This document shows, in pieces, positions 1 to 7,025 of a stretch of 10,449 nucleotides of DNA. Position 1 is the stretch's first letter. The number at the start of each line of letters is the position of its first letter. Below the pieces are notes generated by a model, which worked only from the letters and a program-made list of their open reading frames with translations, was not told the DNA's origin and ran no database searches. The position numbers were made by a program, and so were the translations under genes. Source of the stretch: Bifidobacterium breve (GTDB lineage Bacteria; Actinomycetota; Actinomycetes; S36-B12); NCBI GenBank assembly GCA_945870085.1, contig CAMBQX010000049.1, positions 1 to 10,449 on the forward strand, in the 5' to 3' direction.

Positions 1-587
1 TCTTCGGTGAGCGGGGTCTCTTCGATGAGTGGGGCTTGTGACAGTAGGTCACGCAGCCGCGACTGCTGTTCCACGCTCGCCGGCGCAGTCCGGCTGGGGC
101 GCTTCGCACGGTTTTTTGCGGCGCGCTTATTACGCAGCCGTAACCGGAAACCTTGTTTCTTGATGGGCGACTCGTTGCCGGGGCCCAAACCGCTGGCGTT
201 GGGGTCGGTGAGTTCATCAAGGCCGACGGGATCTGCTCCAGCGCCGGAGATATCGCCGAAGTTCTCGGAATTTAGTGCCCTCGCCTGCTCGAGTAGATCC
301 CGAGCCCACTCCTGTGCTGACGCCGCCGCCTGATCATTTTGACTTCGGGTGGAGATCTCGCCCAGGGACATACCTGCGGTAACAGGTTGCGCAGCAATAC
401 CGGCTGCAAGCCGAGGATCCACAATCTCGATGGTTACCTCATAGTGCTGCTTGGCGAAGAAGCCGCCAAGGCCGCCCGAACGAACCTGTTCGGCTTGGAT
501 GACCCTGAAGTCACGGCCGTAGTTGGATTCAATCTCACGCAGTATTCCCCTGAGGTCTGGTCCCTCAAGCAACATTCGCAGGCTCAC
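1..587 (-). CDS. FlhF-like protein, N-terminal part (3' end outside window)
   Basis: 195 complete codons without a stop run off the left edge. The start is GTG 587 or ATG 575; both overlap the end of flhA, by 23 or 11 bases. GTG is preferred because MSLRMLLEGPDLR then lines up with the FlhF opening of the type M-x-V-K-x-F-x-A-P-D-M-R, and AGGGG sits nine bases upstream. The first 50 residues (ILREIESNYGRDFRVIQAEQV, then SGGLGGFFAKQHYEVTIEI) resemble the small N-terminal domain of FlhF, the SRP-type GTPase that places flagella. The GGxGGFFA motif recalls actinobacterial homologues annotated as FlhF-like. A low-complexity acidic stretch (about 70-135) and a basic patch (QGFRLRLRNKRAAKNRAKR, about 141-160) follow. 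The GTPase (NG) domain that would prove the call would lie outside the window. Confidence 0.7.
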   Translation of the reverse strand, partial: MSLRMLLEGPDLRGILREIESNYGRDFRVIQAEQVRSGGLGGFFAKQHYEVTIEIVDPRLAAGIAAQPVTAGMSLGEISTRSQNDQAAASAQEWARDLLEQARALNSENFGDISGAGADPVGLDELTDPNASGLGPGNESPIKKQGFRLRLRNKRAAKNRAKRPSRTAPASVEQQSRLRDLLSQAPLIEETPLTE

Positions 588-2634
588 TACCCACCGCCCC
601 TACTGTCTGGATATCAATTGGTCCGCCCAGTTCTGAGTACGAAAGAATGGGAAGTCTTGGGAATTCGTGCCGTAGTTGGCGGTACAGCGGCGCCCGGAGT
701 TGACTCGCGCAGATAAGCACGGGCGAGATACCCTGCTCCTCAGCCACATTGACCAAGCGTGTGATGTCGGAACTCATTCTGGAGAGAACCGTTGCGTCGA
801 TGGCCAGCACCTGACCCTCTTGACCGGCCCGGGACGAGGAAAGCAGGCTTTGTTCGAAGACAGGGTCCAAGGTGATGACGTGGAGCACTCCCTCCATCGC
901 CGATCGCGAACTTATTGCTGATCCCAATACTTCGCGAGCAGCCTCGACGAGGGCTTCTGTGGCCTTATGGCCGGTGCGGATACAGGCTGACATTGCCTCG
1001 AATATTCGGGCCAGATCCCTGATTGCTACCCGCTCGCGTAGCAAACCCTGAAGCACCTGCTGGATTTCTCCGAGCGTTGCCTGAGCGGGTGTCAACTCCT
1101 CGACAACAGATGGGTGGCTCTGACGCAACGAATCGACCAACAGCTTTACATCCTCTCTGGAGAGGAGTTCGGCTGCGTGCTTGCGCACTGTCTCAGCAAG
1201 GTGGGTAGTCACAATCGAGGCGCGGTCGATGACCGTGGCTCCCATTAGTTCGGCTTGACGCTGGAAGGCAACTGGAACCCACCGAGCATCGAGGCCGAAT
1301 ACCGGTTCCTTGGTTTCCTCACCCGGAAGTGACTCAATGTTGTCACCGATTACGAGAACATGTCCCGGAGGAGCTTGTCCGCGTGCCACCTCTACCCCGT
1401 GCAACCGGATCCGATAAGTAGCAAGGGGCAGGTCGGTGTCGTCCCGCGTGCGAACCGTCGGAAGTACAAGGCCGAGCTCCATAGCGAGTTTGCGGCGCAG
1501 CGCCTTAACGCGGATTAGCAGATCCCCGCCAACATTGGGATCAACCAGGTCGATGATGTCGTAACTGAGCCCAAGCTCGAGTGCATCAACCTGCAAGTCT
1601 TTAACGATGGCCTCGGGACTGTCGGGCAGCGGCTTGCCCGCGGTTAATGCGGCTAGCGCGCCCGGTGCCTCAAGGGCTTTCTTCTCCGTTGACGCTGCCG
1701 TGCGAGCCAGCCGCCGGCCAATCAGCATTAGGCCACCACCAACCACGAGAAATGGTAGGGCGGGCATGCCAGGAATGACGGCAAGTGCCGCTATGCCAGC
1801 GCCGGCGATGATCAGCGTGCGTCGCTGACCCTTTAATTGCGAGATGACATCCGAGGACATGTCACCATCGGATGCGGCCCGAGTAACCATGAGGCCGGTT
1901 GCGACCGCGAGCATAAGTGCTGGGATCTGCGCCGTCAGGCCGTCGCCGACGGTTAGGAGGCTGTAGGTATCGATCGCCTCTGTGAAGCTCATCCCCTTTT
2001 GGGTGAGACCAATTGCGATGCCGCCGAAGAGGTTGATGAGTGTAATGAAGATGGCAGCGATCGCATCACCTTTGACGAACTTCGAGCCACCGTCCATCGC
2101 ACCGTAGAAGTCGGCCTCTGCCGCAACTTCTGCGCGCCTACGACGAGCCTCATCGTCATCAATGAGTCCGGCATTTAGGTCGGCATCGATCGCCATCTGC
2201 TTGCCGGGCATCGCGTCCAAGGTAAATCGAGCGCCGACCTCAGCAACCCGCTCTGCACCCTTTGTGACCACGACAAACTGGATGACGATGAGGATTAAGA
2301 AGATGACGAGGCCAACGATCAGGGAGCCGCCGATCACGAAGCTGCCGAACGCCTCCACGACTTCACCCGCGTAGCCATTGACCAATACCTGGCGGGTAAC
2401 GCTCACATTCAGGCCGAGCCGGAAGAGTGTTGCAATCAGCAAGAGGGCGGGGAAGGTGGCGAAATCTAGGGGCCTGCGGATATAGATTGCAGTGAGCAAG
2501 ATGACAAGGGATGCTGCAATATTGAAGGTAATAAGGAGGTCAAGGATCACCGGCGGCAGCGGGATGATCAACATCACGATCACCAAGATCACCGCAATAG
2601 GAATCGCCAACTGTGACCAGCGAATCTTGCGCAC
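565..2634 (-). CDS. flhA: Flagellar export gate protein FlhA (FHIPEP family)
   Basis: FlhA forms the nonameric ring of the export apparatus that takes up proton motive force and docks substrate-chaperone complexes. The protein is 689 residues from the GTG at 2634, close to the usual length of about 690. The N-terminal membrane half (about 1-308, eight segments) contains IYIRRPLDFATFPALLLIATL and RLGLNVSVTRQVL...G from the FHIPEP signature (about 72-96). The cytoplasmic loop DAMPGKQMAIDADLNAGLID carries the aspartate at about position 152 equivalent to Salmonella D208. A linker (about 310-342) leads to the cytoplasmic domain, with ELGLSYDIIDLVD, LLIRVKALRRKLAMELGLVLPTVR and REDVKLLVD. In-frame upstream ATG (2661) and TTG (2688) starts would add 9 or 18 residues. 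The stop overlaps the start of the next gene. All core elements are present. Confidence 0.96.
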   Translation of the reverse strand: MRKIRWSQLAIPIAVILVIVMLIIPLPPVILDLLITFNIAASLVILLTAIYIRRPLDFATFPALLLIATLFRLGLNVSVTRQVLVNGYAGEVVEAFGSFVIGGSLIVGLVIFLILIVIQFVVVTKGAERVAEVGARFTLDAMPGKQMAIDADLNAGLIDDDEARRRRAEVAAEADFYGAMDGGSKFVKGDAIAAIFITLINLFGGIAIGLTQKGMSFTEAIDTYSLLTVGDGLTAQIPALMLAVATGLMVTRAASDGDMSSDVISQLKGQRRTLIIAGAGIAALAVIPGMPALPFLVVGGGLMLIGRRLARTAASTEKKALEAPGALAALTAGKPLPDSPEAIVKDLQVDALELGLSYDIIDLVDPNVGGDLLIRVKALRRKLAMELGLVLPTVRTRDDTDLPLATYRIRLHGVEVARGQAPPGHVLVIGDNIESLPGEETKEPVFGLDARWVPVAFQRQAELMGATVIDRASIVTTHLAETVRKHAAELLSREDVKLLVDSLRQSHPSVVEELTPAQATLGEIQQVLQGLLRERVAIRDLARIFEAMSACIRTGHKATEALVEAAREVLGSAISSRSAMEGVLHVITLDPVFEQSLLSSSRAGQEGQVLAIDATVLSRMSSDITRLVNVAEEQGISPVLICASQLRAPLYRQLRHEFPRLPILSYSELGGPIDIQTVGAVGSEPANVA

Positions 2635-2727
2635 GGACGCCCCTGCCCTTGGGAAAACCATCCATGGGAGTACCTGCCGTCCTGGCAACTACCTCATCGG
2701 CAGCGACTTGCCGGACTTAATGAATTT
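2635..2727 (-). other. flhB-flhA gap (93 bases)
   Basis: This is an unusually long spacer for this cluster. Two short imperfect hairpins can be drawn on the minus strand: CGGCA-N6-TGCCG near 2689-2712, and TGCC-N5-GGCA near 2674-2690. Their arms could also pair with each other in other ways. There is no T-tract, so no terminator is called. Part of the gap would be coding if flhA used the upstream ATG (2661) or TTG (2688). Confidence 0.35.
2638..2644 (-). promoter_or_regulatory. Ribosome binding site that decides the flhA start
   Basis: AGGGGCG reads on the minus strand just before GTG (2634-2632), with AGGGG five bases from the codon. The upstream in-frame ATG (2661) and TTG (2688) have no comparable site. 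The GTG also places the protein N-terminus where FlhA proteins normally begin. Confidence 0.6.
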
Positions 2728-3828
2728 CTAGACCGGAATAGTGAGATCCACTTCACGGGCATGGTGCAGGCCCGCATGTACGCCCCGCCGCTTCAGATTT
2801 ATCACGAAGGCCAGCACCCGGGCCACGGCCGTGAAGAGCTCAGGGGGGATCTCGGTGCCCACCTCACAACTTCGGTACAAAGTCCTTGCCAAGGGGATGT
2901 CTTCCACCAGAGGCACCCGATTTTCGGTGGCGATCTCACGGATTCGGGCGGCAATTACACCGGCTCCCTTGGCCACCACCCGGGGGGCGCCCAGGTGCTT
3001 GGTGTACTTGATGGCCACGGCCACGTGCGTCGGGTTGACTAATACCGCGTCGGCGAATGCCACATCAGCCATCATTCGATTTCGGGAGGCCTCTAATGCG
3101 CGGCGCCGAATAATGGCTCTGAGCAGGGGGTCACCCTCTGCCTGCCGAAACTCCTCCTTGACCTCCTGCGTCGACATCATCAACTGTTTGCGCACTTTCT
3201 GGCGGCTCACGAAGTAGTCGGCAATCGCGATCAGCAGTCCGGTGGCGATGACAATCTGGACCAGCCGGATACCCTCGGCGGCGGTTGTTGAGGCTAGTGT
3301 CGACAGCGGCAGCAGACCCGAGCCAAAGATTATTTGCACGGTTCGGCTAATGACGAGCCAGAGCACCAAGCCGATCGCGGATGTCTTTAGAATCTGCTTG
3401 GCCAACTCCCATAGGCCTTGGGTTCCAAATATCCGCTTCGCGCCCTGCTGTGGACTGATCTTTCGGCCCTTTGGCGCAATCCGGGAAAGGTACGGGCGGG
3501 CACCACCTTGAATCCAGCCTGAGATTTGAGTGACAACCAAGATCGCTAGGAAAAATGGCACTACTAGCAGTGCCATGGTCAAGGTCGCCGGCAGTGCGAT
3601 ATCACCGAGTAGCTCCGGGCTTGGCTGCCGTGCAATTTCCGGAATCATCTTGAGCAGTGCCTCAAGTTGAACAGTTAACTGCTCAACCATTAAAGGTAGG
3701 ACGAAGGTCAGTGCTAGGAGCCCAGTCCATGCGGCTAGGTCGGCGGTTCGTGCAACCTGGCCCTGCTTGATTCCGTCCTTGAGTTTCTTCGGGGTCGGTT
3801 TTTCGGTTTTAGTGGATGAGTCAGCCAT
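2728..3828 (-). CDS. flhB: Flagellar export switch protein FlhB
   Basis: FlhB controls the change from rod/hook to filament export. The protein is 366 residues from the ATG at 3828, which is preceded by GGTAGGTG and lies one base after the fliR stop; a TTG 15 bases further up lies inside fliR and is less likely. The cytoplasmic start TEKPTPKKLKDGIKQGQVARTADL is a FlhB hallmark. Four hydrophobic segments follow (about 35-50, 82-105, 138-158, 180-203), then the linker helix and the cytoplasmic domain with the autocleavage motif NPTH (265-268; N269-P270 in Salmonella). YTKHLGAPRVVAKGAG and the late PLVEDIPLARTLYRSCEVGTEIP are conserved. The NPTH motif is intact, so self-cleavage between Asn and Pro is expected. 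The C-terminus runs a short way past the conserved domain. A gap of 93 bases follows before flhA. Confidence 0.96.
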   Translation of the reverse strand: MADSSTKTEKPTPKKLKDGIKQGQVARTADLAAWTGLLALTFVLPLMVEQLTVQLEALLKMIPEIARQPSPELLGDIALPATLTMALLVVPFFLAILVVTQISGWIQGGARPYLSRIAPKGRKISPQQGAKRIFGTQGLWELAKQILKTSAIGLVLWLVISRTVQIIFGSGLLPLSTLASTTAAEGIRLVQIVIATGLLIAIADYFVSRQKVRKQLMMSTQEVKEEFRQAEGDPLLRAIIRRRALEASRNRMMADVAFADAVLVNPTHVAVAIKYTKHLGAPRVVAKGAGVIAARIREIATENRVPLVEDIPLARTLYRSCEVGTEIPPELFTAVARVLAFVINLKRRGVHAGLHHAREVDLTIPV

Positions 3829-3829
3829 G

Positions 3830-4603
3830 TCACCTACCCACAATTCCCCGCATGGCGTCGACCGAGGAGTCTGTTAGACCCGCAATAACCGGGGTGAGCT
3901 GTGGGAGCGCAATACCAACCAACAGCAAGGTAATACCGATCTTGACGGGAAAGCTCAGCACGAAGATATTGATGGTGGGAGCCACGCGGGTGAGCAGCCC
4001 AAGGCCGATATCCGCCAAGAGCAGCACGGCGACGATGGGTCCGGCAATCTGCAGGACGGCGACGAAAAACACACTGAGTGCCTCCGTCAAAGTCGATGCC
4101 GTAGCAGCGGTACTCAGGCCGTTTCCAATTGGAAGTACTTCGAAAGTCTTGGAAAATCCAGCGAAGAGGATGAGGTAAGCGCCAGAAACCAGGATGAGAA
4201 CACCTGAGATGAGTTGATAAGCCTTGCTTATCACTGCAGACTGCTGCTGCATCATTGGATCGTAGGCGGCCGCTAGCGAAAAGCCACTCGCTACGTCAAT
4301 GAGTGCACCGGCTGATTGCACGGCCGAAAGCAGTATCAGGCAAACCAATCCGAGGGCTACTCCGATCACAATTTGCAGAGCAAATTGAAGCAGCAGGTCA
4401 ACCGGCTCCAGGGAGATCCCACCCGATGCGGCAATGGCCGCCGGGGTCATCGGAACAGCGAAAGCCAACCCAGCCATCACACGAACGAGAGGGGGCAGGA
4501 ATCCTCCCCCGAACGGCGGGGTCAGCCATACCCAAGCGCCGACTCGTGCAAAGACCAGCAGGAAGCCCATGATCTGCTCCGTGCTGATTCCAAGGTCAAA
4601 CAT
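3830..4603 (-). CDS. fliR: Flagellar export gate protein FliR
   Basis: FliR completes the FliP5-FliQ4-FliR1 gate in the inner membrane. The 257-residue protein has about six hydrophobic stretches, which is normal for the family. Visible blocks are FARVGAWVWLTPPFGGGFLPPLVRV near the N-terminus, the SAGALIDVASGFSLA segment (about 97-111; 'aG.liD...Gf' in the family), FSKTFEVLPIG (about 150-160), and LLADIGLGLLTRVAPTINIFVLSFPVKIG (about 185-213), the best conserved part of FliR. It starts at ATG 4603 with TGAGGG eight bases upstream overlapping the fliQ stop. Its TGA is separated from the flhB ATG by one base, so fliR and flhB are almost certainly translationally coupled. Fused FliR-FlhB proteins are known elsewhere, but here they are separate. 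Confidence 0.96.
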   Translation of the reverse strand: MFDLGISTEQIMGFLLVFARVGAWVWLTPPFGGGFLPPLVRVMAGLAFAVPMTPAAIAASGGISLEPVDLLLQFALQIVIGVALGLVCLILLSAVQSAGALIDVASGFSLAAAYDPMMQQQSAVISKAYQLISGVLILVSGAYLILFAGFSKTFEVLPIGNGLSTAATASTLTEALSVFFVAVLQIAGPIVAVLLLADIGLGLLTRVAPTINIFVLSFPVKIGITLLLVGIALPQLTPVIAGLTDSSVDAMRGIVGR

Positions 4604-4612
4604 CTTGAGCCC

Positions 4613-4882
4613 TCACCGAAGCAGGTCCGGAATCATGGCGAATGCGTTGACGGTGAATGACAACAGTGTCTGCACCATCCAACTCGCTGCGATCACCAGA
4701 GCGATTCCGACGGCAATGATTTTTGGCACAAATGACAGGGTCTGGTCTTGCAAACTGGTGAGGCCCTGAAATAGAGACACGGCTAATCCAACAATCAACG
4801 CGGTGAGAAGAATCGGTGCCGCGAGTAGGGCCGCGGTCCACATCAGTTGGGTACTTAACTCAACGACATTCGCTTCAGACAT
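4613..4882 (-). CDS. fliQ: Flagellar export gate protein FliQ
   Basis: FliQ packs around the FliP-FliR core of the export gate. The 89-residue protein has the usual length and two hydrophobic segments (about 15-38 and 52-73). They are joined by the conserved loop SLFQGLTSLQDQTLSFVPKI, which matches the family's 'Q..T.iqe.tL.FvPKi' pattern. It starts at ATG 4882, with AGGTGA six bases upstream overlapping the end of fliP. The TGA stop is nine bases before fliR. Nothing unusual is visible. Confidence 0.96.
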   Translation of the reverse strand: MSEANVVELSTQLMWTAALLAAPILLTALIVGLAVSLFQGLTSLQDQTLSFVPKIIAVGIALVIAASWMVQTLLSFTVNAFAMIPDLLR

Positions 4883-4890
4883 CTATTCAC

Positions 4891-5646
4891 CTATCCATAA
4901 CTGCCGACGAGCGCCGTGACGATCAATGTCCAGCCATCAACGAGGACGAAGAGCAGGAGCTTGAAGGGGAGTGAGACTAGAACAGGCGGGAGCATGATCA
5001 TGCCGACCGACATCAGTCCCGAGCTCACGACCATGTCGATGATGAGGAACGGCAAAAAGACAACGAAACCGATGATGAATGCGGCCCGCAGTTCTGAGAG
5101 GATGAAGGCCGGGACCAACGTGGTGAGCGAGACATCACTGGGTGTTGCAGGCGGAGGCTCTTGCGATACCTGCACCATTAAGGCCAGTTCTTCTGGGCGG
5201 GTATTTGCGAGCATGAAAGTCTCGAGAGGGATTCTGCCGATATCGAAAGCCTGACCGAAGGTGATGGAGCCGTCCAGATAGGGCTGGAGGGCATCGGTGT
5301 TTATCACCCCGAAAACTGGCGACATCACAAAAAAGCTCAGGAAGATCGCCAACCCAGCAAGTACCTGATTCGGCGGGATACCTTGTAATCCCAGCGCATT
5401 GCGGGTAAGTGACAGGACCACGATGATCTTCGTGAAACTCGTAGTCAATAGAAGCAGCGCTGGCGCGACAGCCAACACGGTAAGGGTGAGCAGCAACACG
5501 ATTGCACTGGCTGGGCCTTCGCCACTGGTGAGGTCGGGCAGCTCGATTGTGACCGCCTGGGCCGGAGTTGCGAGTGCAATACCGATAACCGCCGTGGTGA
5601 AGGTTCCGGCAAGTAGGGTCAGGCCAAAACGCAGCCACCGCATCAT
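4891..5646 (-). CDS. fliP: Flagellar export gate protein FliP
   Basis: FliP forms the pentameric core of the type III export gate with FliQ and FliR. The protein is 251 residues if it starts at the ATG overlapping the fliO stop (ATGA at 5646-5643); a second ATG follows at once. Residues 1-31 form a cleavable signal peptide ending ATPAQA, as is usual for FliP. Hydrophobic segments follow at about 45-65 (SAIVLLLTLTVLAVAPALLL) and 85-105, with two more near the C-terminus. Family blocks include TSFTKIIVVLSLTRNALG, PPNQVLAGLAIFLSFFVMSPVF, RPEELALM, PAFILSELRAAFIIGF and LPFLIIDMVVSSGLMSVGM. The TTG further upstream is rejected because it adds residues before the signal peptide and lies inside fliO. 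The TAG stop is eight bases before fliQ. Confidence 0.96.
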   Translation of the reverse strand: MMRWLRFGLTLLAGTFTTAVIGIALATPAQAVTIELPDLTSGEGPASAIVLLLTLTVLAVAPALLLLTTSFTKIIVVLSLTRNALGLQGIPPNQVLAGLAIFLSFFVMSPVFGVINTDALQPYLDGSITFGQAFDIGRIPLETFMLANTRPEELALMVQVSQEPPPATPSDVSLTTLVPAFILSELRAAFIIGFVVFLPFLIIDMVVSSGLMSVGMIMLPPVLVSLPFKLLLFVLVDGWTLIVTALVGSYG

Positions 5647-6134
5647 GAGCGAACAGTCTTCTCGCGCAAGACCTCGGTCAGTTGACGCCAAGTGGTTGGC
5701 GAGAGGACGGATCCGGCCAGGCGGCCTTCGCCCGTGGGACGGTGCAAAGAAGCTACTTCTTTGTAATCTGGGTACTCGAGATCTGGGTACTCGAGACCTG
5801 GGTCCAGCGCCAACACCGACTCGAGTTGTTCATCTAGCAGTGAGTCGAGGGATACCGGCCTTCTGTCTTCCTTGCTTTCTTCGATGTCAGCGGCAGTTTC
5901 TATAACACTAAGTAACGTGATGCTGGTATCCGTGGCGCCGAGCATCATGGTCTTGCCACCCACCTCAACGAGGAGCAGGCTGCCCTTCTTGCTGACCGGA
6001 ACCTTTGAGACTAAATTTATGGTCCCGGCGCCCTTCGGGCTAACACGCTTCTTGACCCGCGCTAGGCCCCAGATAAGGCCAATGACGACGGCAAGGGATA
6101 CGACAAATCTAACAATTAGCCAGAGGGTATCCAT
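5643..6134 (-). CDS. fliO: Flagellar biosynthesis protein FliO
   Basis: FliO is a membrane protein that helps assemble the FliP ring of the export gate. The 163-residue protein has a short periplasmic N-terminus, one membrane segment (about 4-25), a basic cytoplasmic flank (ARVKKRVSPKG) and a small beta-rich domain with VSKKGSLLLVEVGGKTMMLGAT (about 48-69). The VSKKGSLLLVEVGGK...LGxT block is the FliO signature. A divergent acidic region (about 82-130) follows, then a C-terminal GSVLSPTTWRQLTEVLREKTVRS, a pattern I associate with actinobacterial FliO. The acidic region contains LEYPD twice in a row, from a 15-base tandem repeat. It starts at ATG 22 bases after fliN with only a weak ribosome site. 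Its TGA overlaps the fliP ATG by three bases within the four-base sequence ATGA. Confidence 0.88.
   Translation of the reverse strand: MDTLWLIVRFVVSLAVVIGLIWGLARVKKRVSPKGAGTINLVSKVPVSKKGSLLLVEVGGKTMMLGATDTSITLLSVIETAADIEESKEDRRPVSLDSLLDEQLESVLALDPGLEYPDLEYPDYKEVASLHRPTGEGRLAGSVLSPTTWRQLTEVLREKTVRS
5766..5795. repeat. 15-base tandem repeat inside fliO
   Basis: The plus-strand unit atctgggtactcgag occurs perfectly at 5766-5780 and 5781-5795, followed by a diverged third start (acctgggt). It keeps the reading frame and encodes LEYPD twice in the variable cytoplasmic linker of FliO. Confidence 0.93.
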
Positions 6135-6156
6135 TAGTCAAATGAGATTTCTCGAG

Positions 6157-7008
6157 TCAGCCTGCTGCTACAACGGAAGTCACACGGAATCCGAATTGAT
6201 CATCAACCACGACTATTTCTCCTCGAGCGAGCAAGGTGCCGTTTATGTACATGTCGAGGGGCGTTCCGACCTCGCGATCGAGTTCGACAATCTGACCCGG
6301 CTGCAACTGCAGGAGTTGCCCAATGGGCAAGAGGGTACGGCCCACCTCGATGGTTACTTCCATCTGAACATTTGCTAGTGCATCAATTTGCTTCGGGGTG
6401 CTCAGCACCGACGCAGCGGCAACCGGAGCCGCAGCAGGTGCGGCTTGCGGCGCTGCTTGCGGTGCAGGTTCAGGTGCGGCTTGCGGCGCTGCTTGCGGTG
6501 CAGGTTCAGGAGCGGATTCCGGAGCCGTCGCGGGCTCTTCGGTGGCCGCTGGTTCTGCGGCTGCCGCTGGTTCTGCGGCTGCCGCTGGTTCTGCGAGGAA
6601 TAGCAGTACTGCGCCAACGGCGGCGCCGTCGACAAGTAATGGGACGCTGATGTCGGCGGGGATCGTGGGTGCACCCGATGCGGGCGCGGGCGGGCCGATT
6701 TCCGAATCAAGAACCTGTGACATCGCATCGATTGCGTCAGCGAGCGCATCGACCAAGCCTTCGGAGGTGGTGATGTCGGGGCTGGCACCAGCGAGCAGGG
6801 CGATCATTAAGCTGCCGTTGATTGAACCTTCAACAGCGACCACGGCCATGGCGGTGGCGGTTGTGATGTCGATGTCTAACGCGGTAGTCGACGGGTCACC
6901 CGAGGTCACTACCGAAGTTACCGACAGCGCATCACAAATAGCCGACATCGACATCCGCATCTGCTCAATCATGAGAGCCTGCTGACGCGCATCTTGGTTA
7001 ACGCTCAT
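6157..7008 (-). CDS. fliN: Flagellar motor switch protein FliN with N-terminal extension
   Basis: FliN forms the lower C-ring and, with FliM, sets motor direction and docks export substrates. At 283 residues it is about twice the length of enterobacterial FliN. Three parts are visible. The first (1-129) has alternating helices and strands (VVAVEGSINGSLMIALLAG, LVDALADAIDAMSQVL, ISVPLLVDGAAVGAVLLFL), possibly a degenerate CheC/FliY-like domain. The second (about 130-190) is an Ala/Pro/Glu linker built of EPAAAA and EPAPQAAPQAAP units. The third (about 205-283) is a SpoA/FliN domain with VQMEVTIEVGRTLLPIGQLLQLQPGQIVELD and a C-terminal VDDQFGFRVT. That last domain makes the call secure. The start follows a strong GAGGAG. 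The TGA stop lies 22 bases before fliO. The N-terminal assignment is a guess from the strand/helix pattern. Confidence 0.92.
   Translation of the reverse strand: MSVNQDARQQALMIEQMRMSMSAICDALSVTSVVTSGDPSTTALDIDITTATAMAVVAVEGSINGSLMIALLAGASPDITTSEGLVDALADAIDAMSQVLDSEIGPPAPASGAPTIPADISVPLLVDGAAVGAVLLFLAEPAAAAEPAAAAEPAATEEPATAPESAPEPAPQAAPQAAPEPAPQAAPQAAPAAAPVAAASVLSTPKQIDALANVQMEVTIEVGRTLLPIGQLLQLQPGQIVELDREVGTPLDMYINGTLLARGEIVVVDDQFGFRVTSVVAAG
6435..6506. repeat. 36-base perfect tandem duplication inside fliN
   Basis: Bases 6435-6470 and 6471-6506 are identical 36-base copies, followed by a diverged partial copy. The repeat is in frame and encodes two copies of EPAPQAAPQAAP in the FliN linker. 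Identity at every base, including third codon positions, points to a recent duplication rather than protein-level selection alone. Confidence 0.95.
6551..6595. repeat. 18-base tandem repeat, 2.5 perfect copies, inside fliN
   Basis: The plus-strand unit ggttctgcggctgccgct occurs at 6551-6568 and 6569-6586, followed by nine further matching bases (6587-6595). It is in frame (18 = 6 codons) and encodes the repeated Glu-Pro-Ala-Ala-Ala-Ala part of the FliN linker. Copies are identical at the DNA level, which suggests recent duplication by slippage. Confidence 0.95.
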
Positions 7009-7013
7009 TCTTA

Positions 7014-7019
7014 CTCCTC
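7014..7019 (-). promoter_or_regulatory. Ribosome binding site of fliN
   Basis: GAGGAG reads on the minus strand five bases before ATG (7008-7006). It fixes the fliN start at MSVNQDARQQ. The frame stays open for 34 more codons upstream, but that stretch lies inside the end of fliM. Confidence 0.85.
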
Positions 7020-7025
7020 GCCGGA

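Noticed and set aside
339..921. Plus-strand open frames opposite the end of flhA and the FlhF-like gene
   Set aside because: No ribosome site, no family resemblance, and full overlap with well-supported minus-strand genes.
5647..5691. TTG start extending FliP by 15 residues
   Set aside because: It would place a charged stretch before the signal peptide; the ATGA overlap with fliO is the usual coupled arrangement.
6398..6985. Long plus-strand open frame rich in Ala and Gly opposite fliN
   Set aside because: It is the antisense of the GC-rich Ala/Pro repeat region of fliN. It has no recognisable domain and overlaps a gene with a secure SpoA domain and strong ribosome site.
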